Shown here one piece after another: positions 40,367-52,398 of a stretch of 64,000 bases of DNA. Made by a program: the position numbers and the translations under genes. The notes beneath the pieces were generated by a model. It was not told the DNA's origin. It did no database searches and saw only the letters and a program-made list of their open reading frames with translations. Source of the stretch: Asterochloris sp. CNOR1. Taxonomy: Eukaryota; Chlorophyta; Trebouxiophyceae; Trebouxiales; Trebouxiaceae. Each line of letters opens with the position of its first letter. Position 1 is the stretch's first letter. The stretch covers positions 1 through 64,000 of the forward strand of contig OZ017753.1 of the NCBI GenBank assembly GCA_963969365.1. The letters are read 5' to 3'.

Positions 40367-41995
40367 GTGCAGATCCCGGAGGCTGTGATCAACATGCACC
40401 TGGATGCTGGCTGTTCTGCACTATTGCCAGGTACCAAGAGGGCTCGGCCAGGCAGTGTCTGGGCTGCTGACAGCCGCCCTGACAGCAGTCAGACCCTGCC
40501 TGAGCCAAAGCGAGGCAGGCCTGCTGCCAATGGGGAGGCAGAAAGATCAGCAGAGCAAGGCAACCATGCGGACAGCCAATGGCAACGGCAGCATCAGCCA
40601 AATGCGCTGCACACGCTGGTGCAGAGCAGCCGCGCCCTCAGCAGTTGCCGGGGGGCCCACCATGAGCTGTCAGGTGCGCCACTGGCCTGCGCCTGGTACA
40701 GACACGGTATTACACCCAGACTGTCACCATCAGCTTTGGGTGTCTGCCTAAGGTTTGATGTGAGCAGCCCTGCTACTGAGCAGGAGATGAGCTGTGTGCC
40801 CCTTACTTTTGAGTGTGGAGGCTGTTCCTGTGCAGGAGAGTATCTGTTTCCTGACTTTGTGAGCCCGGACGAGGAGGCTCAGCTCATTCACATGCTGGAC
40901 CATGAGGAGCCAGCATGGCGTGACAGCTCGTTCAATGGCAAGTACAGGTGAGGCCATGTGCCCGTGCTTTTTGTGTCGCAAGGAGCAAACTGCAGGCGGG
41001 TTCACAAAGACCGCCTGACTTGGTGGCCGTGTGTGATGCAGTGTCAAGAGCTGTATGCAGACTGCTTTGGCAGGTGGCAAACAACTCAGCGATGCCGCTT
41101 CAGGGCTGGCTTCACCCAGCGTATTTGAGGGATGAGCACGCCATCATGGTTAGCTCCAGCATGTAGTAGGGCTGGCGCCCACTGATGGATCTGAACAGCT
41201 GCTGAGTGTGCTTGGCTTCCACCTCAAAGTAACTGGTGGCTGCAGGGGAAAGCGCTGGGGTGTGCAGATGGACCTGAAGGCCAAAACAGTGCACCCCGAG
41301 CATGTACCGCTGCCACCACTGTTGCTGAAGCTGATTGCCCGTATGCAGGGCCAGGTAAGGCTCGCTTCACCTCTTGTTGTTGTGTGCTCTGGGCCAGGGA
41401 ATAGCACCCTCCGTTTCTCTGAGCAAGCACAGAGTACACGGTCTGCAGGTCCCTGTTCTTAGAGGGTTCAAGCCTAATGAGGCAAATGCCATAGACTATG
41501 TACAATCGGAGGGCCATGAACTCAGAGCACATTTTGATGACAGGTCAGCTCATCTCGACCTCTGCTTGGATTGTGCATGAGCTCATAGGCCCCCTCTCAG
41601 CCTGGAGGAAAGCCAGCACGGCTTTGGTATGTCACAGGTGCTGGAGAGGCAGTGGGGGAGTGGGCAGGTTGCCATTCAGATGATCTGTACTGATTGATTG
41701 ATCTTTGTTTCATTGCCAAGCCTGCACTCAGTTGCTGGCAACTTGTTGCAGGAAGATGAGCACAGACACCATCTGCACCCTGTCCCTGTGCGGCAAGGCA
41801 GTGATGACCTTCACTCGGGTGTCTGGGAAGCAGCCAGGCAAGGCACACTCTGTACGAGTCCCCCTGCCCCCTAGGGCTCTCCAAGTCCTCACCAAGCAGG
41901 CACGATACGATTACACGCATGCCATTGGGCATGCAGATCTGCCGCGCAGGCGGGTCTCCATCACCTTTCGCCAGAGTCCCATCAAGCTGACTTGA
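40367..41995 (+). CDS. AlkB-family Fe(II)/2-oxoglutarate dioxygenase, ALKBH4-like
   Basis: Oxidative demethylase family. ALKBH4 in animals acts on protein lysine (actin) and possibly nucleic acid; the substrate here is unknown. Exons: about 40367-40673, 40836-40947, 41246-41354, 41449-41543, 41752-41995, all in phase. Exon 1 encodes a basic, low-complexity head of about 100 residues; the first ATG is at about 40394. Core motifs: LFPDFVSPDEEAQLIHML, GKRWGVQMDLKAKTV, LRGFKPNEANAIDYV, then AHFDDR (HxD iron ligands), ICTLSLCG, YDYTHAIGH (distal His) and RRRVSITFRQSP (2-oxoglutarate Arg). The order NxxDYxxxxxxxxxHxDD plus late HAI and RRVxxTFR matches ALKBH4. The 162-base intron 40674-40835 is free of stops and in frame, so its retention would insert 54 residues. 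A 5' exon upstream is possible. Confidence 0.87.
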
Positions 41996-42131
41996 TTGCT
42001 CTCTCTCTCCTGTTGTCTCTGAGCCACTGTACTGTGCTGAATGAATCATTTCAGTGATTTCATAATTTGATTGTCGGTGAAATGATTGTTGCATATGAGT
42101 ACCAGGATGCAAATGCCTGACCTCTGCACAA

Positions 42132-45100
42132 TCAGTCAAGAGGCGGGTTGTGGGGGGGACAGAGGCAGCTGAGCTCTGTGTCAGAGCACCTGCAGTGGCA
42201 TGGTGAGCAACAGTCCGACGCTGCGACAGACCACGCTCTGCCAGTCCTGCGCTCTTTTACCAGAAGGTCCCTGAGGTGCCAAGATGACGAGTGTGCTGCA
42301 TGCAATTGGCACTGTAGGGTGTGCAGCTCTGTGACGTCTGCCAGCCGTGCACGCTCCAGGACATGTACCCTGCAGTCAGAGCTAAGTGCTCCAGGACTGC
42401 GCAGCTGAAAGTGGTGACAGTTGCAGTGGTGGCCTGATATGCAGAGGATCTGCAGAGCAGTGGGAGCCAAGCCATGCTATTGCACAGCCATACTGAGGCC
42501 CTGCAGCTCAGTGTGAGCACAGACATGGTATTAGTGGTCCAAACGGTCACCATTCAACAGAGTGCATGTGCCTCTCAGCCGCAATAAATAGAGCACTGCC
42601 AATGTCCCTCATGCAGCAAAAGCAGAAAGCTGCCGATGCCCCCCAGTAGGCGTCCCTCATCCATGGCAAGCCCAGCAACACCGACATGACAAACTCACCT
42701 CATGCACGTGGTGGGACACTACAGAAGCCCTGTGCCTTGCTGACCACCCTCATGCAGCATCAGCAGAGCGACACAGATAACCCCCACTATGCGTCCCCTG
42801 TCCAGTGTACACACAATAATTCTCAAGCATGTGCACGACAGACTCATCTCGCGCATGGTACTGGGACACATGAAGGAGCTCAGTGCCTGCTGACTCCCTT
42901 CACGCGGGAAAATGCAGAGCGTTGCTGACCCCCCCTCGATATGCACCCCTCATCCAGCGCAACCACAGCAACTCCCAGGCACATGCATGGCAGGCCCTGC
43001 TCATATCGTCAAGACAACACAGCCACATGTCTGGCAATCCAGGGACCCAGATTCACATTCTGGTCACCACCTCCAGATAAAAAGGGCCAAAGTCAACTAC
43101 TTGACCTGGATATTTTTCATTTGCCTGTCTAACACCAGTTCTGGCAGTGGGTAGTCCACCAAGGCCAACAGGTGCGCACTCCATGCCCACCTGCGCAACT
43201 CTGTCTGCAGCGTCTGCATCAGCCCGGCCTCTGCCTGCCGACACGCCGCCATACTGCGCAGTGCAGCAGCCTCAGCCTGCCGGGCGCAGCTCAGCTGCTC
43301 CAGCGCAACTTGCCTGCACCGCTCTGCATCTGCAAGGCTGTACTGCAGCACCTTGACCACGCTCTGCAGGCCCCAAGGCGCTTTTGGGTCAGTACAGAAA
43401 TTGTGTTAGTACAGGGACTGTGTCAGCAACAGCTGCCTAGTTTGACCCTGTGGCCTTGACTGACAGTGGATGCATATCGCAGCAGCCCCAGCACGCGCAC
43501 AACAGGTGCCTTCCCTCCTTGGCTTTGCAATAGTTCTGTATTAACACATAAACATGAGCCCTCGTGCACACACAGAGGTTGCAAGCATGTCAATGGCTGG
43601 TGACAAGATTTATGTAGCAGCAGGCTGTGCATCTCTCAGCAACAAGAGCCTGTCTCAGCAAGCCTGCTGAGCAAAGGCGGTAGGGCAAGTGACTTGGGTG
43701 AAGCCGTAACACGGCAGCCATACTGGAAGGTGCAGCTGGATCCCCTGCTTATCAAGATCATACAAAGCTTTGTCCATGCTATCAGCAACCACACCTCATT
43801 GGCTGCCCCAGAGGGCCTGAACCTGAACTCCTCACTGCTCATGTCTGGGGCAGAGGTGCCAGCTCCTGCAGCACCCAGTACCTGCTGCCGCAACTCCAGC
43901 AAAGATGCGCAGCGTGCTGCAGTCAGCTGGCGCTGAATGGTGGCTACCTGCACTTGGCTGGCTGCGGCATCTGACTCTGCCTCCTGCAGGACAGTGGGCC
44001 GGTTTTGGCAGGGAGTTAGCTGCTGCTTACGTCGTGAGTGGCGCAGCACAGCTGCCGCCGCGAGTCCAGCAGGGATGTGCAGCATGCAGCGCTTGGCTGG
44101 CGCTTGCATATCATGACAGAGCTGGTCACCAACACTGTGGTGCTTTGGGTGTATTGTCCCCCTGTGATGGCGCTTAACCTGCGCTGACCGACAGACACGC
44201 ATCATGCTGCCAAATAGGAGGGCCAACATGCCAGGCCGAGAGCAAGGGCCAACACACCCCAGCCAAACATGAGGGCCAAGAGACTCACCGACAGACTGGC
44301 CTGCAGCCGCGCCACCTGCTCCAGGCGGAGCGCACACTCTCCTTGCAGGTGCTCTGCTTGCAGCTGCGCCTCCACGAGCTGCCGCCGCAGGTCCTCGGCC
44401 TGGCCCAACGCCACGTGGACGCGCGCGCGGTCGGCCCCCTCCTGCTCTGTCAGGGCAGATAGGGCTCCCAGGGCTGCGTCACGCTCACCAGCTGCCGCCT
44501 CGGCCTGCTCCCTAGCCTCCCGCACCTGCAGGCAGGATGCTGGGCGTGGTGTGCATGGTTGTGTGTTGCACACACTGGCTGAGGCTTCGGCGCCACGCAT
44601 CTACAGGTACAGGCAGGCATGCCTTCCCAGTGCAGCATTGTGCGCCCTAGGTCCCACCTCAGCCTTCGGCCCAGATCCTGCACACCTGCAGGGACAGGCA
44701 GCAGGGCTTTTCTTCAGGTGGACTGTAGCACCATCAGTGTCCATGTGCTTGTTCTGCAGCCTGAGAATGTCCTGCAGCTGCAAGGACGCTGAGATTTGGC
44801 ACTTGCCAGAGAGGCGGCCGAGAGAGGCGGCCAAGCACGGGCAGGCCAATCTCGCGGCTGCATCAGCATCCTCCCAGACACCACACGGAAGCACCTTTGC
44901 AACAACAGCGGCCCTTTGATTGCCCTGCCAGTCCTCGCCTGCTCTGTAGCACCCCTTTGCGACCAACAACAGCTGCTGGGTGCCATGCAGACAAGGGAGC
45001 ATGGCAGGAGTCCATTTGCCGTCAACAGCAGCTGCTTGGCGACATGCAGACAAGAAAGCATGGCAGGGGTTGCTGCCCTGAGCAGGATCAGTGCCTGCCG

Positions 45101-48100
45101 CCAGGCGCCAGCCCAGCAACTCAAGGCTGCGCAATAGACTGTCCATGGCAGCACCTCCCAAGGTCAGCAGCCACCGCTGGGCAGAGGGGTCAGATACTCA
45201 CAGAGCTCCTTCTGTACCGGCTGCTGGGTACAGGCAGGTGCTGCAGCTGGCTGTGGCTGTTTTGTGGTAGTGGGTATTGCTGCAGCTCACTGCATCTTGC
45301 ATGTCAGCTGCTTGCTATCGCAGGAGCTCAACAGGGATACATCGCAGATTGTAGGACTTGCAGGGAACTCTTGATGGGCTGGAGGCTGATGATCATGAAA
45401 TGGGGCCCCAACAGACCTTTGGCAGCTGCACAGCTACCTGAGGCTGGCTCAGCATAACAGGTAATCTGCTGGGCTGGTATCTGCGGCTTCAACATCTGGC
45501 GACCCATGCCACATGCTGAGCAGGCTGTCTTCCTGGACTAGAAAGAAAAGCGCAGTGCCTGTGGCGCACTCTGAGGGGGCAAGCCTGGCTTTGCCAATGG
45601 CAGGCCTGGCTGATGCAGGTGAGGCCAGTCACCTGGAACTGCAGTTCGCCCGCCTCCTGGCAATGCCTGGCCTGTGCCCTGCTTGCCTGTGCCTGCAGGT
45701 TGTCTGCCCTTTGCTGCAGCGACTGTTGGGTGGCAGCTGCCTGCTTGATACTTGACTCTGCACAGGCAACATCTCAGCAGTCGAAATGATGGCCTCTGAC
45801 CATATGGCAGCACCTGAGCAAAGCCCTGCCGGTAATTTGAATAGGCATCAACAACTTGCAGACGCTGTTATCTGCAGCGGGCCACACTGCCAATGTTGGG
45901 GGGGACGTTTCCTGGAAGTTCCTCACAGACCTTCAGGATCCTGCCAGCAGAGTTGTGGAGTGCATCCAGCTGCCTCTGCCAGCAGAGCCCACCAGCACCC
46001 GTGCAACGTGGTAATTCTCCCTTAATGCAAAGCTCAGCCGCTGTGCCATTTCAGACCGTCACAAGCCAAGACAGGCCTCCCGAGCCTCACCCCAAGATCA
46101 TAAAGCCTGAACCCTGCTCAGCCTCACCGTGTCTGTCATGCAGCTCTTCCAGTTGTGCTTTAGCAGCTTCCAGCTCTTGGGTGAGAGCACAGCACCGCTC
46201 CCTGCTCTCCTTGCCGGAGCGCTGTGCCCTGTCCAGCTGCTCCCTGCAATCAGGCAACCGCGTGAGCTGGGCCAGAAGTGTATAACAGGTGCGAAGCATG
46301 GGCCTGGTGCCACATCCTCCACGACTGACACCACTGTCCCAAGCCGCGTGTCGCAGCAGCATCAGCATGTAAGTCGGGCAGGGACTGCTGTGAGGGGGTG
46401 CCGCCGTGCATGTCTTCCCAAGCCCGCCAGGCCTTGTTCCGCAGCAATGCAAGCATATGAGCTGAGCCAAGCAGGTGCTGATTGGGGGCCATGTGCCTCC
46501 ACAATTTCTGCTCACAAGTGCTACCCAGGTGCTAGCAGGGCAGCCTCAGCTGTGGGAGCCTGTGCTGCCACAGTCAGCCATTCAGCAGCTGTGCCTGCAC
46601 AGCCCAACACGCCCTATGTACAGCAGCAGTCATCCAAGTCGATGTGCAGATTGCTTTGCCCACAAGTGGTGAGTGGGCAGGCACTGCCAGGCGTCTTCAC
46701 CGACATCCAGTTGTTCCCATCCTTCATCTCCAACTCTGAGCTTTTTTGTAAGACTGCAACTGCTCACTGGTGGCATGCATGCACCCCCCAAAGCCCCGCC
46801 AACCCCACAATGTGCATAATGCATAAGCCCCCTCCCTCATTGGCTATTCCAGACCAGTCCCCTGCTCAGCAGCTGTGCATGCAGCGGGCCCGTATGAAGC
46901 ATGCCACCAACTGCAGCTTTCAGCACCAAAGACTTGACAAGCCTTCAAGCTTCAGGCAAGAGGAAGCAGTGTCTATGGCATGAGGGCAGCAAGGTTGCCA
47001 TATGTTGGCATCCATTTGCTCTGCATGTCCATTGACCTGTGGCACTCAGGATACCAAAGCAGGTGGCTGGCTGCTGTGCGATGTGAGACTGGCACTCAAG
47101 CAGCCCAGCAGCTTGGGCCCTTGGAGAAGGGCCTCAGAAGCTGTGAACTGACCGAAGGTCTGCCTCCTTCTGCTGGCGCCTGACAGCCTCCTCTGCTTCC
47201 CGGCGGATCTGCTGCTGCAGCTGACGGACCTGCTGTTGCAGCTTGCCGCGACTCGCTTTGTGCGCCTCCTGCAGGCTGCTAACCTGGCGACCCCTCTGCT
47301 CGCAGTCCGCCTGCAAGTCAGGAAGGTCACAGCTGGGCACTGGGGTGGCTGGCAGCTGGCGACCTGGCAGCTCCTCTGCTCGCAGTCCGTCTGCAGTCAG
47401 GCATGCCACAGATGGCTTTGTACTGGCTGGCGGCTGGCAACCTGGCGGCCCATTTGCTCGTAACCCGCCTGCCCTTGCATAAAGAACTGCTTAGGCATGT
47501 GCGCTACAACATTGTTCATCATGGCTCCCCTTGCTGCTCACAATCTCAGGCAGCACCCAGGTAGTAGGTCGCGTGTCCATGCTGGCCTGATCCAGCAGCC
47601 TGAAGACATGTTCAGTCAGGTTAGAAGCCTGTACAAGGGAGATGTCTGGACTAAGAGGCACGACGACCAGCGCGCTGGGCACCATGCTGGCTGCAGCCTG
47701 CAGCCTGGATGCTGCCAGGGTAAGGACTCAGCAGCTGCTCCGAAGGGCTGTCCCCAGGGTGCCAGCTACCAATGCCTGGCTATTGCCTGGCTCAAGTACC
47801 CATGCCTCACATGAATGCAGCTGCTGCTGGGCACTGTGTAGACACTGCTGTGTGGTGCTCTTGCCCTCATGCCATTCACCAGGTTGACAGTGATTTCTGA
47901 TGGAGGCTACCGTGACTGGGGCATGGCCCCTGACAGGCAGCAGCTGTGCAGTGCAGCTGGAGGCAGCTGCCATGCACAAGTGTCAGTGCTTGCCTTCGCC
48001 TCCAGCAGGGCGTCCTCCAGCTCGCGCTGCAGCCCCTGCCGCTGGGCATGCTGCACCTGCTGAGCCCGCGACGTGTTCTTGACCCTGCAGCGCATGAGGA

Positions 48101-48860
48101 GAGAAGGCTTGCAGCAGCTGCCTGGCTGATGCTGGAGCCTCGTTTTCTTGCCTGTGCCCAGCACAGCGCGCAGCTTCTGGAGCTGGAGGGCCGGCAGGAC
48201 AATGGCGACCAGCATTCCAGCAGCAGACACTGAAGCTGTCACCATGAGCAAGGCCTGCCTGGAGGACGCGACGCCCTCACGGCGGGATTTCAGGCCCAGG
48301 CGCTGACCTGTCAAGCTCTTGCCGGACAGCCTGCAGCTCGTGCGTTGCATCATCGGCGCGCTGCTTGCTGTCTGCTGCAGCAATCTGAGCAGATTTGTGC
48401 CTGTCATGGGCTGCCGTCACCTCCTCCCTGAGGCTGTCATTCTCTGCCTGCATGCATGTGAGTATCAGACACAACTTGCTGGCATGACACCACAGGCACA
48501 TGGCCCTGGCTGGCATCTACCTGGATGTCATGCAGCAGTTTGCCCAGGAGCTTGTTCTCTGCGCTGAGATCCTTTAAGCGTTCTTCCAGCTGCAGCAAAG
48601 AAATGTCTGGGATCCTCCCTCACACCAGGAGGCAATTGTACTAGGCTGAATGATGGTAGAAGGAGGCAATTACCAGTGAGGCAGCCTTGGCAGATGACTC
48701 TGTCCTACGCATTGTGCAGGTCAGACAATGTGAAAATGGCGAAATAATGTGAATCCTGGAGGGAAGCCTTCAGCTTTGATCGCTGCTAGAAGTAGACACT
48801 GTCTTCGACCAAATGCATCCTGGACTGCAAGTTGTTGTGGTGTTGTTTCTCAGTGGCAAC
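42132..48860 (-). CDS. Long coiled-coil protein, function unknown
   Basis: Exons in coding order: uncertain 5' pieces near 48796-48860 and 48675-48705, then 48521-48589, 48308-48447, 47994-48084, 47153-47310, 46128-46243, 45633-45757, 44289-44525, 43882-43983, 43191-43363, 42132-42369. Every junction from 48589 on is in phase, giving about 480 residues. Nearly all is heptad-like and rich in Glu, Gln, Arg, Ala and Leu: LEERLKDLSAENKLLGKLL, QVRQLQQQIRREAEEAVRR, LTQELEAAKAQLEELHDRH, ADNLQAQASRAQARHCQEA, VALGQAEDLRRQLVEAQLQ. There is no catalytic domain. Proteins like this are often scaffold, centrosomal, flagellar or Golgi components, but nothing allows a choice. The intron after 47994 uses a GC donor (AAG|GCAAGC). 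The final exon ends at TGA, and its last 35 or so residues are Cys/Pro-rich. Confidence 0.8.
42595..43005. repeat. Three-unit diverged repeat in a coiled-coil gene intron
   Basis: About 140-base units each carry CCTCATGCAGCA- or CTTCACGCGGGA-like, CAGAGCG/CAGAAAG, a CC(C)CC run, and a GCGTCCC- or GCACCCCTCATCCA-like block. They start near 42610, 42748 and 42896. They fill much of the 820-base intron between the last two exons. Confidence 0.6.
44030..44110. repeat. Decayed copy of a coiled-coil exon
   Basis: CTGCCGCCGCGAGTCCAGCA followed by GGATGTGCAGCATGCAGCG parallels the end of exon 43882-43983 (CTGCTGCCGCAACTCCAGCA, AAGATGCGCAGCGTGCTGC). Both then have a CTGGCGCT block. The copy lies about 160 bases upstream in the minus sense, inside the preceding intron. 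Confidence 0.65.
44885..45085. repeat. Three-unit intronic repeat, about 70 bases
   Basis: Units near 44888, 44953 and 45011 carry a CC(T/A)TTTGC block, a CAACA(A/G)CAGC(T/G)GC block and, in the last two, GACATGCAGACAAG-like plus GCATGGCAGG. They lie in the intron between coiled-coil exons 45633-45757 and 44289-44525. Confidence 0.6.
47270..47475. repeat. Three copies of a coiled-coil exon start
   Basis: ACCTGGCGACCCCTCTGCTC and GCAGTCCGCCTGCA at 47281-47315 mark the start of exon 47153-47310. Two copies follow near 47360-47398 and 47436-47475 (GCGACCTGGCAGCTCCTCTG; GCAACCTGGCGGCCCATTTG). These copies lie in the preceding intron and have lost clean frames. Confidence 0.75.
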
Positions 48861-49148
48861 CCTATATGAGAGTGCATGACACACTGCCCCCAAACCAAGT
48901 AGGCTGAGGATTGTTGCATGACAGAGAGTGCTTTCCAATGCTGATGGTAGACTGCGCTGGCACCTCGTCACACCTATCCACATTTTGATCTCATGCATGC
49001 ATCTGCAATGTGGCTAACTCCCAGCAGGCAGCCAATGGAAGCTTCACCCAGCTATGGTGGGCAGAGGCTTGCCAAGCATTGCATTGCACCAGGCAGGCGC
49101 AGCCAGATATCAAGGAGAGCTGCTGTGACCCAGGCCAGTATCAAAGAC

Positions 49149-50836
49149 ATGGCTGGCGTGCTGGTGTTCTCAGCCCCCCCCTTCCTGTGAGTTGACTTGC
49201 CCCATTGCACTGCTGCTGCATCTGAGCAAGCATGATGGCTGGCATCCTGTTTCAGGTCTGTTCAGGCACTGGCTGACAGTGGTATCGGGAAGCAGCTGCA
49301 GGTGCGCTTTGCCTCTGCCAAGACTGGCCAAGCTCAAGCTGCAAACCTGTCTGCATGCTGGAACAGGACGTCTCCGTGCAACCCACTGCTGGCCGTAGGA
49401 CAATGTGAAGCAGCAAAAGCCCAAGTTCAACGCGAGGCCCAGCAGCGGGCAAAGCAGCAGCGGCAGGTACAGCAAGAGAGGTCAGTCGTACATACAACGC
49501 GGGCTGAGCGAGGCCAGACAGCATCACAGTGCATGGCTTGAGGCGTGCGTCTGTCCAAGTTTCAGAAGCTCCTCTGCTAGGCAAGTGAAGACACTGCTTC
49601 TCCTTCTGTCTCAGGCTCTTTGGTTGCCTGTAGCCCCTGGTTTGGTCGCAACAGGCCCAAGTAGCTGGGGCCCCTGCAATTTGATGCATACCCAACCCAC
49701 CTGGAGGGCTCAGCGCCCGCAGACTATGGCTTCGATCCCCTGAAGCTCAGCGCGGCGCCTCAAGACTTTGACAGGTGCTGAAATGCATCATGATGTTGTG
49801 CAGCCAAGTGTGTGTGTGTTGGTTGTTTAGCTGGGTTCCAAAAACACCTGGCATGCCAAGCATGCAAGGAGTGGGCAGTCAATGGTCCTTTAGACAGCTG
49901 CTTCCGCTGCCAGGGGGCATGTGATGTCCATGCATGCACATGATAGTGATCAGGCGGCACTGCCCCTGGTCCCAGCCTTCTCAGCTGATGCTGACTCTCT
50001 GCAGTGCAGGTACCTTGAGCTGGAGCTACTGCATGCCAGATGGGCGATGCTGGGGGCTCTAGGCGTCTTTGTGCCTGGTGAGCTCCACAAAGCCACCAGG
50101 CAGCTGCACACTGGTCTTGCATCTGTGAGACAGTGCTGCCCCTGCGATGCAGAAGTGTTGCAGTACGGGGGTGGCCTCATTCATTGAGCCCAGGTCAGCA
50201 ATTTACAATACTGCTGGCACCTTCAAGCCGGAGTTTGTGTGGCGTTGCCTGAAGACTTGCCGCAAAGCAGGTGGTGGAATGTGGGGTACGCCAAGGCTGT
50301 GGGGGATGAGGACCTCAACTATCTCGGCGTGTCTGGCTTTAAGATTGCCGGTGGCCAGGGCATCTTGATCATTGCAGTTTGCCAGGTAAATATCTGACCC
50401 TGCCTGACCACCATTTGTCTTAAGTGATGCGATAGTTACAAGCCTTCGTGCAGGTGTTGCTCATGTTTGGGCCAGAATACGCCAGAGCTTGCGGCATTGA
50501 GGCACTGGAGCCGTTTGGCATTCATTCATCAGGAGACAAAAACTACCCAGGTGGGGCCAATTTAAGCTGGGTCCGGGTAAGTCTTGGGACCTTCCTTACT
50601 GCCTGACACCTTGCTGAAATGCTGCAGGTGGCGTTTTTGACCCTCTGAATCTCAGTAAGGACCCCAGGTCCTTTGAGGATCTGAAGGTCAAGGAGCTAAA
50701 GAATGGCAGACTTGCAATGGTGGCCTGGCTGGGCTTCTTTGCTCAGGCAGCGTGGACACGTCAGGGCCCTGTTGAAAACTTGATTCAATTCACAGAAGAC
50801 CCAGCCACAAACAATATCTTGACAGTACATCAGTGA
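49149..50836 (+). CDS. Chlorophyll a/b-binding protein, LHCB7-like, with an in-frame TAG
   Basis: Thylakoid antenna protein that binds chlorophyll and carotenoid. Supported exons: 49612-49774, 50010-50077, about 50228-50385, 50454-50550, 50628-50836. Motifs: [28 protein letters not shown] (helix B, Chl-binding Glu and Arg), [73 protein letters not shown] (helix A, Glu/Asn/Arg ligands), GPVENL. The [15 protein letters not shown] block is what I recall from LHCB7. Oddity: 49662-49664 is TAG in frame between NRPK and LGPLQFD, where relatives carry an aromatic residue (RPK-W/Y-LGP). No intron boundary there explains it. The transit peptide is not firmly placed; ATG at 49149 ([13 protein letters not shown]) is one candidate. 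If the TAG is real the gene is a nonsense allele or pseudogene. Confidence 0.8.
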
Positions 50837-52208
50837 GCTTACGAGACCTCATGCAGGTGATTCAACAGCACTTGACATGAATGCAAGCAGAGTACAGATG
50901 CTTGCAGAAAGAACTTCATCAGCGTGCAAGCTTTTAATGAAATGGTGAGGGCCTCAGCTGGCTTCTGTCAGGGCTGTTTTAAGTGCTTATGGTGACAGGA
51001 GACGCAAGCTGGGGTGGCAGAACTGATCTACCTCTGGCCTCGAGTTGAGCAGAGTGAGTGGTACCTCATTAATTTGTGGGAATGCAGCTTAAGATGGCGC
51101 AGGTGAACCTTTCAATGACAGCTGCAAGATGTATTTTGCTCAGAGCTTCATGGTCAGGACCTTCGGTATCCATCCTGCAGGCACAAGACATGGGCTTGTA
51201 TGCAACATGGGTGCAATCTGAACTGATTCAGAGCATGTATAGGCTTGCTCCTGATCAGACCAGAGCAGCTCATGAACGTCACAGATCACCCCAGGTACCA
51301 CGCACTGGCAGCTTGCTGCTGCTAATGCGCATGACGTGTGTGCTTCACAAACTCCGGCCCATCAGCTGCCCTGCCCAGCCACAGCCTCTTTCTTCCAGTA
51401 CACTGCCAAGCCATATCCACAGGTCAGGCTCACCATGGCCCCGGGCGTGCTTCATGAATGATCAGGGAGGGGGAAGAAGCGTCAATACTAAACCCTCACC
51501 TGGAGCCAGTGTGGGTTCCAGCTCTGCATCATCGCATGCGCAGAGGACACTGCAGACCTGGGTGCCCAGCCTCAGTGCACAGCCAGTGGTGCCCCGGCTT
51601 TCCCAAGCCCAGGCTTTCCCATGTCAAGCCCCAACTTTCCGTCAGCCAATCAATCTGATGATGAAAAATCGACCTGGTCAAGAGGTACATGGAGCCTCTG
51701 TTGTCTGCACTGCAAGCGAGAGCAATGCAGATAGCAGAGGCTGCCATCAACTTCTTCACCAGCCCCTTCCATGAACTCTGTGTCACTGTGATGCCACTCA
51801 GCATGTGTGCTGGCGCAAAAGAGGGGAAAGTGCCCAGAGGGCACACTTGTCAGCCGCAAGTTGCATCACCATGCTGCCTGAGATGTCTCCTGGCTTGGAT
51901 GAATGTGGCAAACATCAGCAACAGGCCGTTCTTGCCTGTGCACCACCGTAGTGCGCAGGCGAGAACAGCCTGTCGCTGAATTGTGCCTATTGTTCATCAA
52001 AGGCAGGCACGTATAGGCAAGGCAACCACATTTTGCAGGAACAGAAAGCAGGCCATGGCCCTGCATGCAAATGCTGCCCGTGTAGCTACACACTACAGTG
52101 TCCACAGATCCTGCCTAAGCATAGGGCTCTGCAGTTGTCCCAAATGCATACAATTTGCCCCGGCAGGAGCCCTGCACGCAGGCGACTTTCTGCTCTGCCC
52201 CCGTAGCT

Positions 52209-52226
52209 ACACACTATGTAGTGTGT
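52209..52226. repeat. Perfect inverted repeat (hairpin), 8-base arms
   Basis: ACACACTA, a 2-base loop TG, then TAGTGTGT. A related but imperfect block (AGCTACACACTACAGTGT) lies at 52085-52102, so the segment containing it seems duplicated. No terminator or element end can be tied to it. Confidence 0.6.
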
Positions 52227-52274
52227 CGGCAAATGGGCAGAACAGAAACTCACCTGGTGCAAGGGCTCCTGCTG

Positions 52275-52398
52275 GCATGAGCTCCATGCATTGAGGACAG
52301 CTGCAGAGCATAACGCTCAGGCGGGATGTGTGAGAAGCATGAGCTCCATGCATTGAGGACAGCTGCAGAGCATTACGCTCAGGCGGGATGTGTGAGAC
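52275..52398. repeat. Recent 62-base direct tandem duplication
   Basis: GCATGAGCTCCATGCATTGA and the next 42 bases occur at 52275-52336 and again at 52337-52398. I find one difference (ATAACG against ATTACG). Near-identity marks it as much younger than the intronic copies elsewhere in the window. Confidence 0.9.

Noticed and set aside
46129-46983. 285-codon + strand frame over the coiled-coil gene
   Set aside because: It overlaps antisense the exon 46128-46243 that joins in phase to both neighbours, and it has no domain features.
51076-51774. 232-codon + strand frame as a protein-coding gene
   Set aside because: It shows no domain and no splice-phase partners, and its composition is like nearby non-coding sequence. 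It is kept only as a possible exon source.
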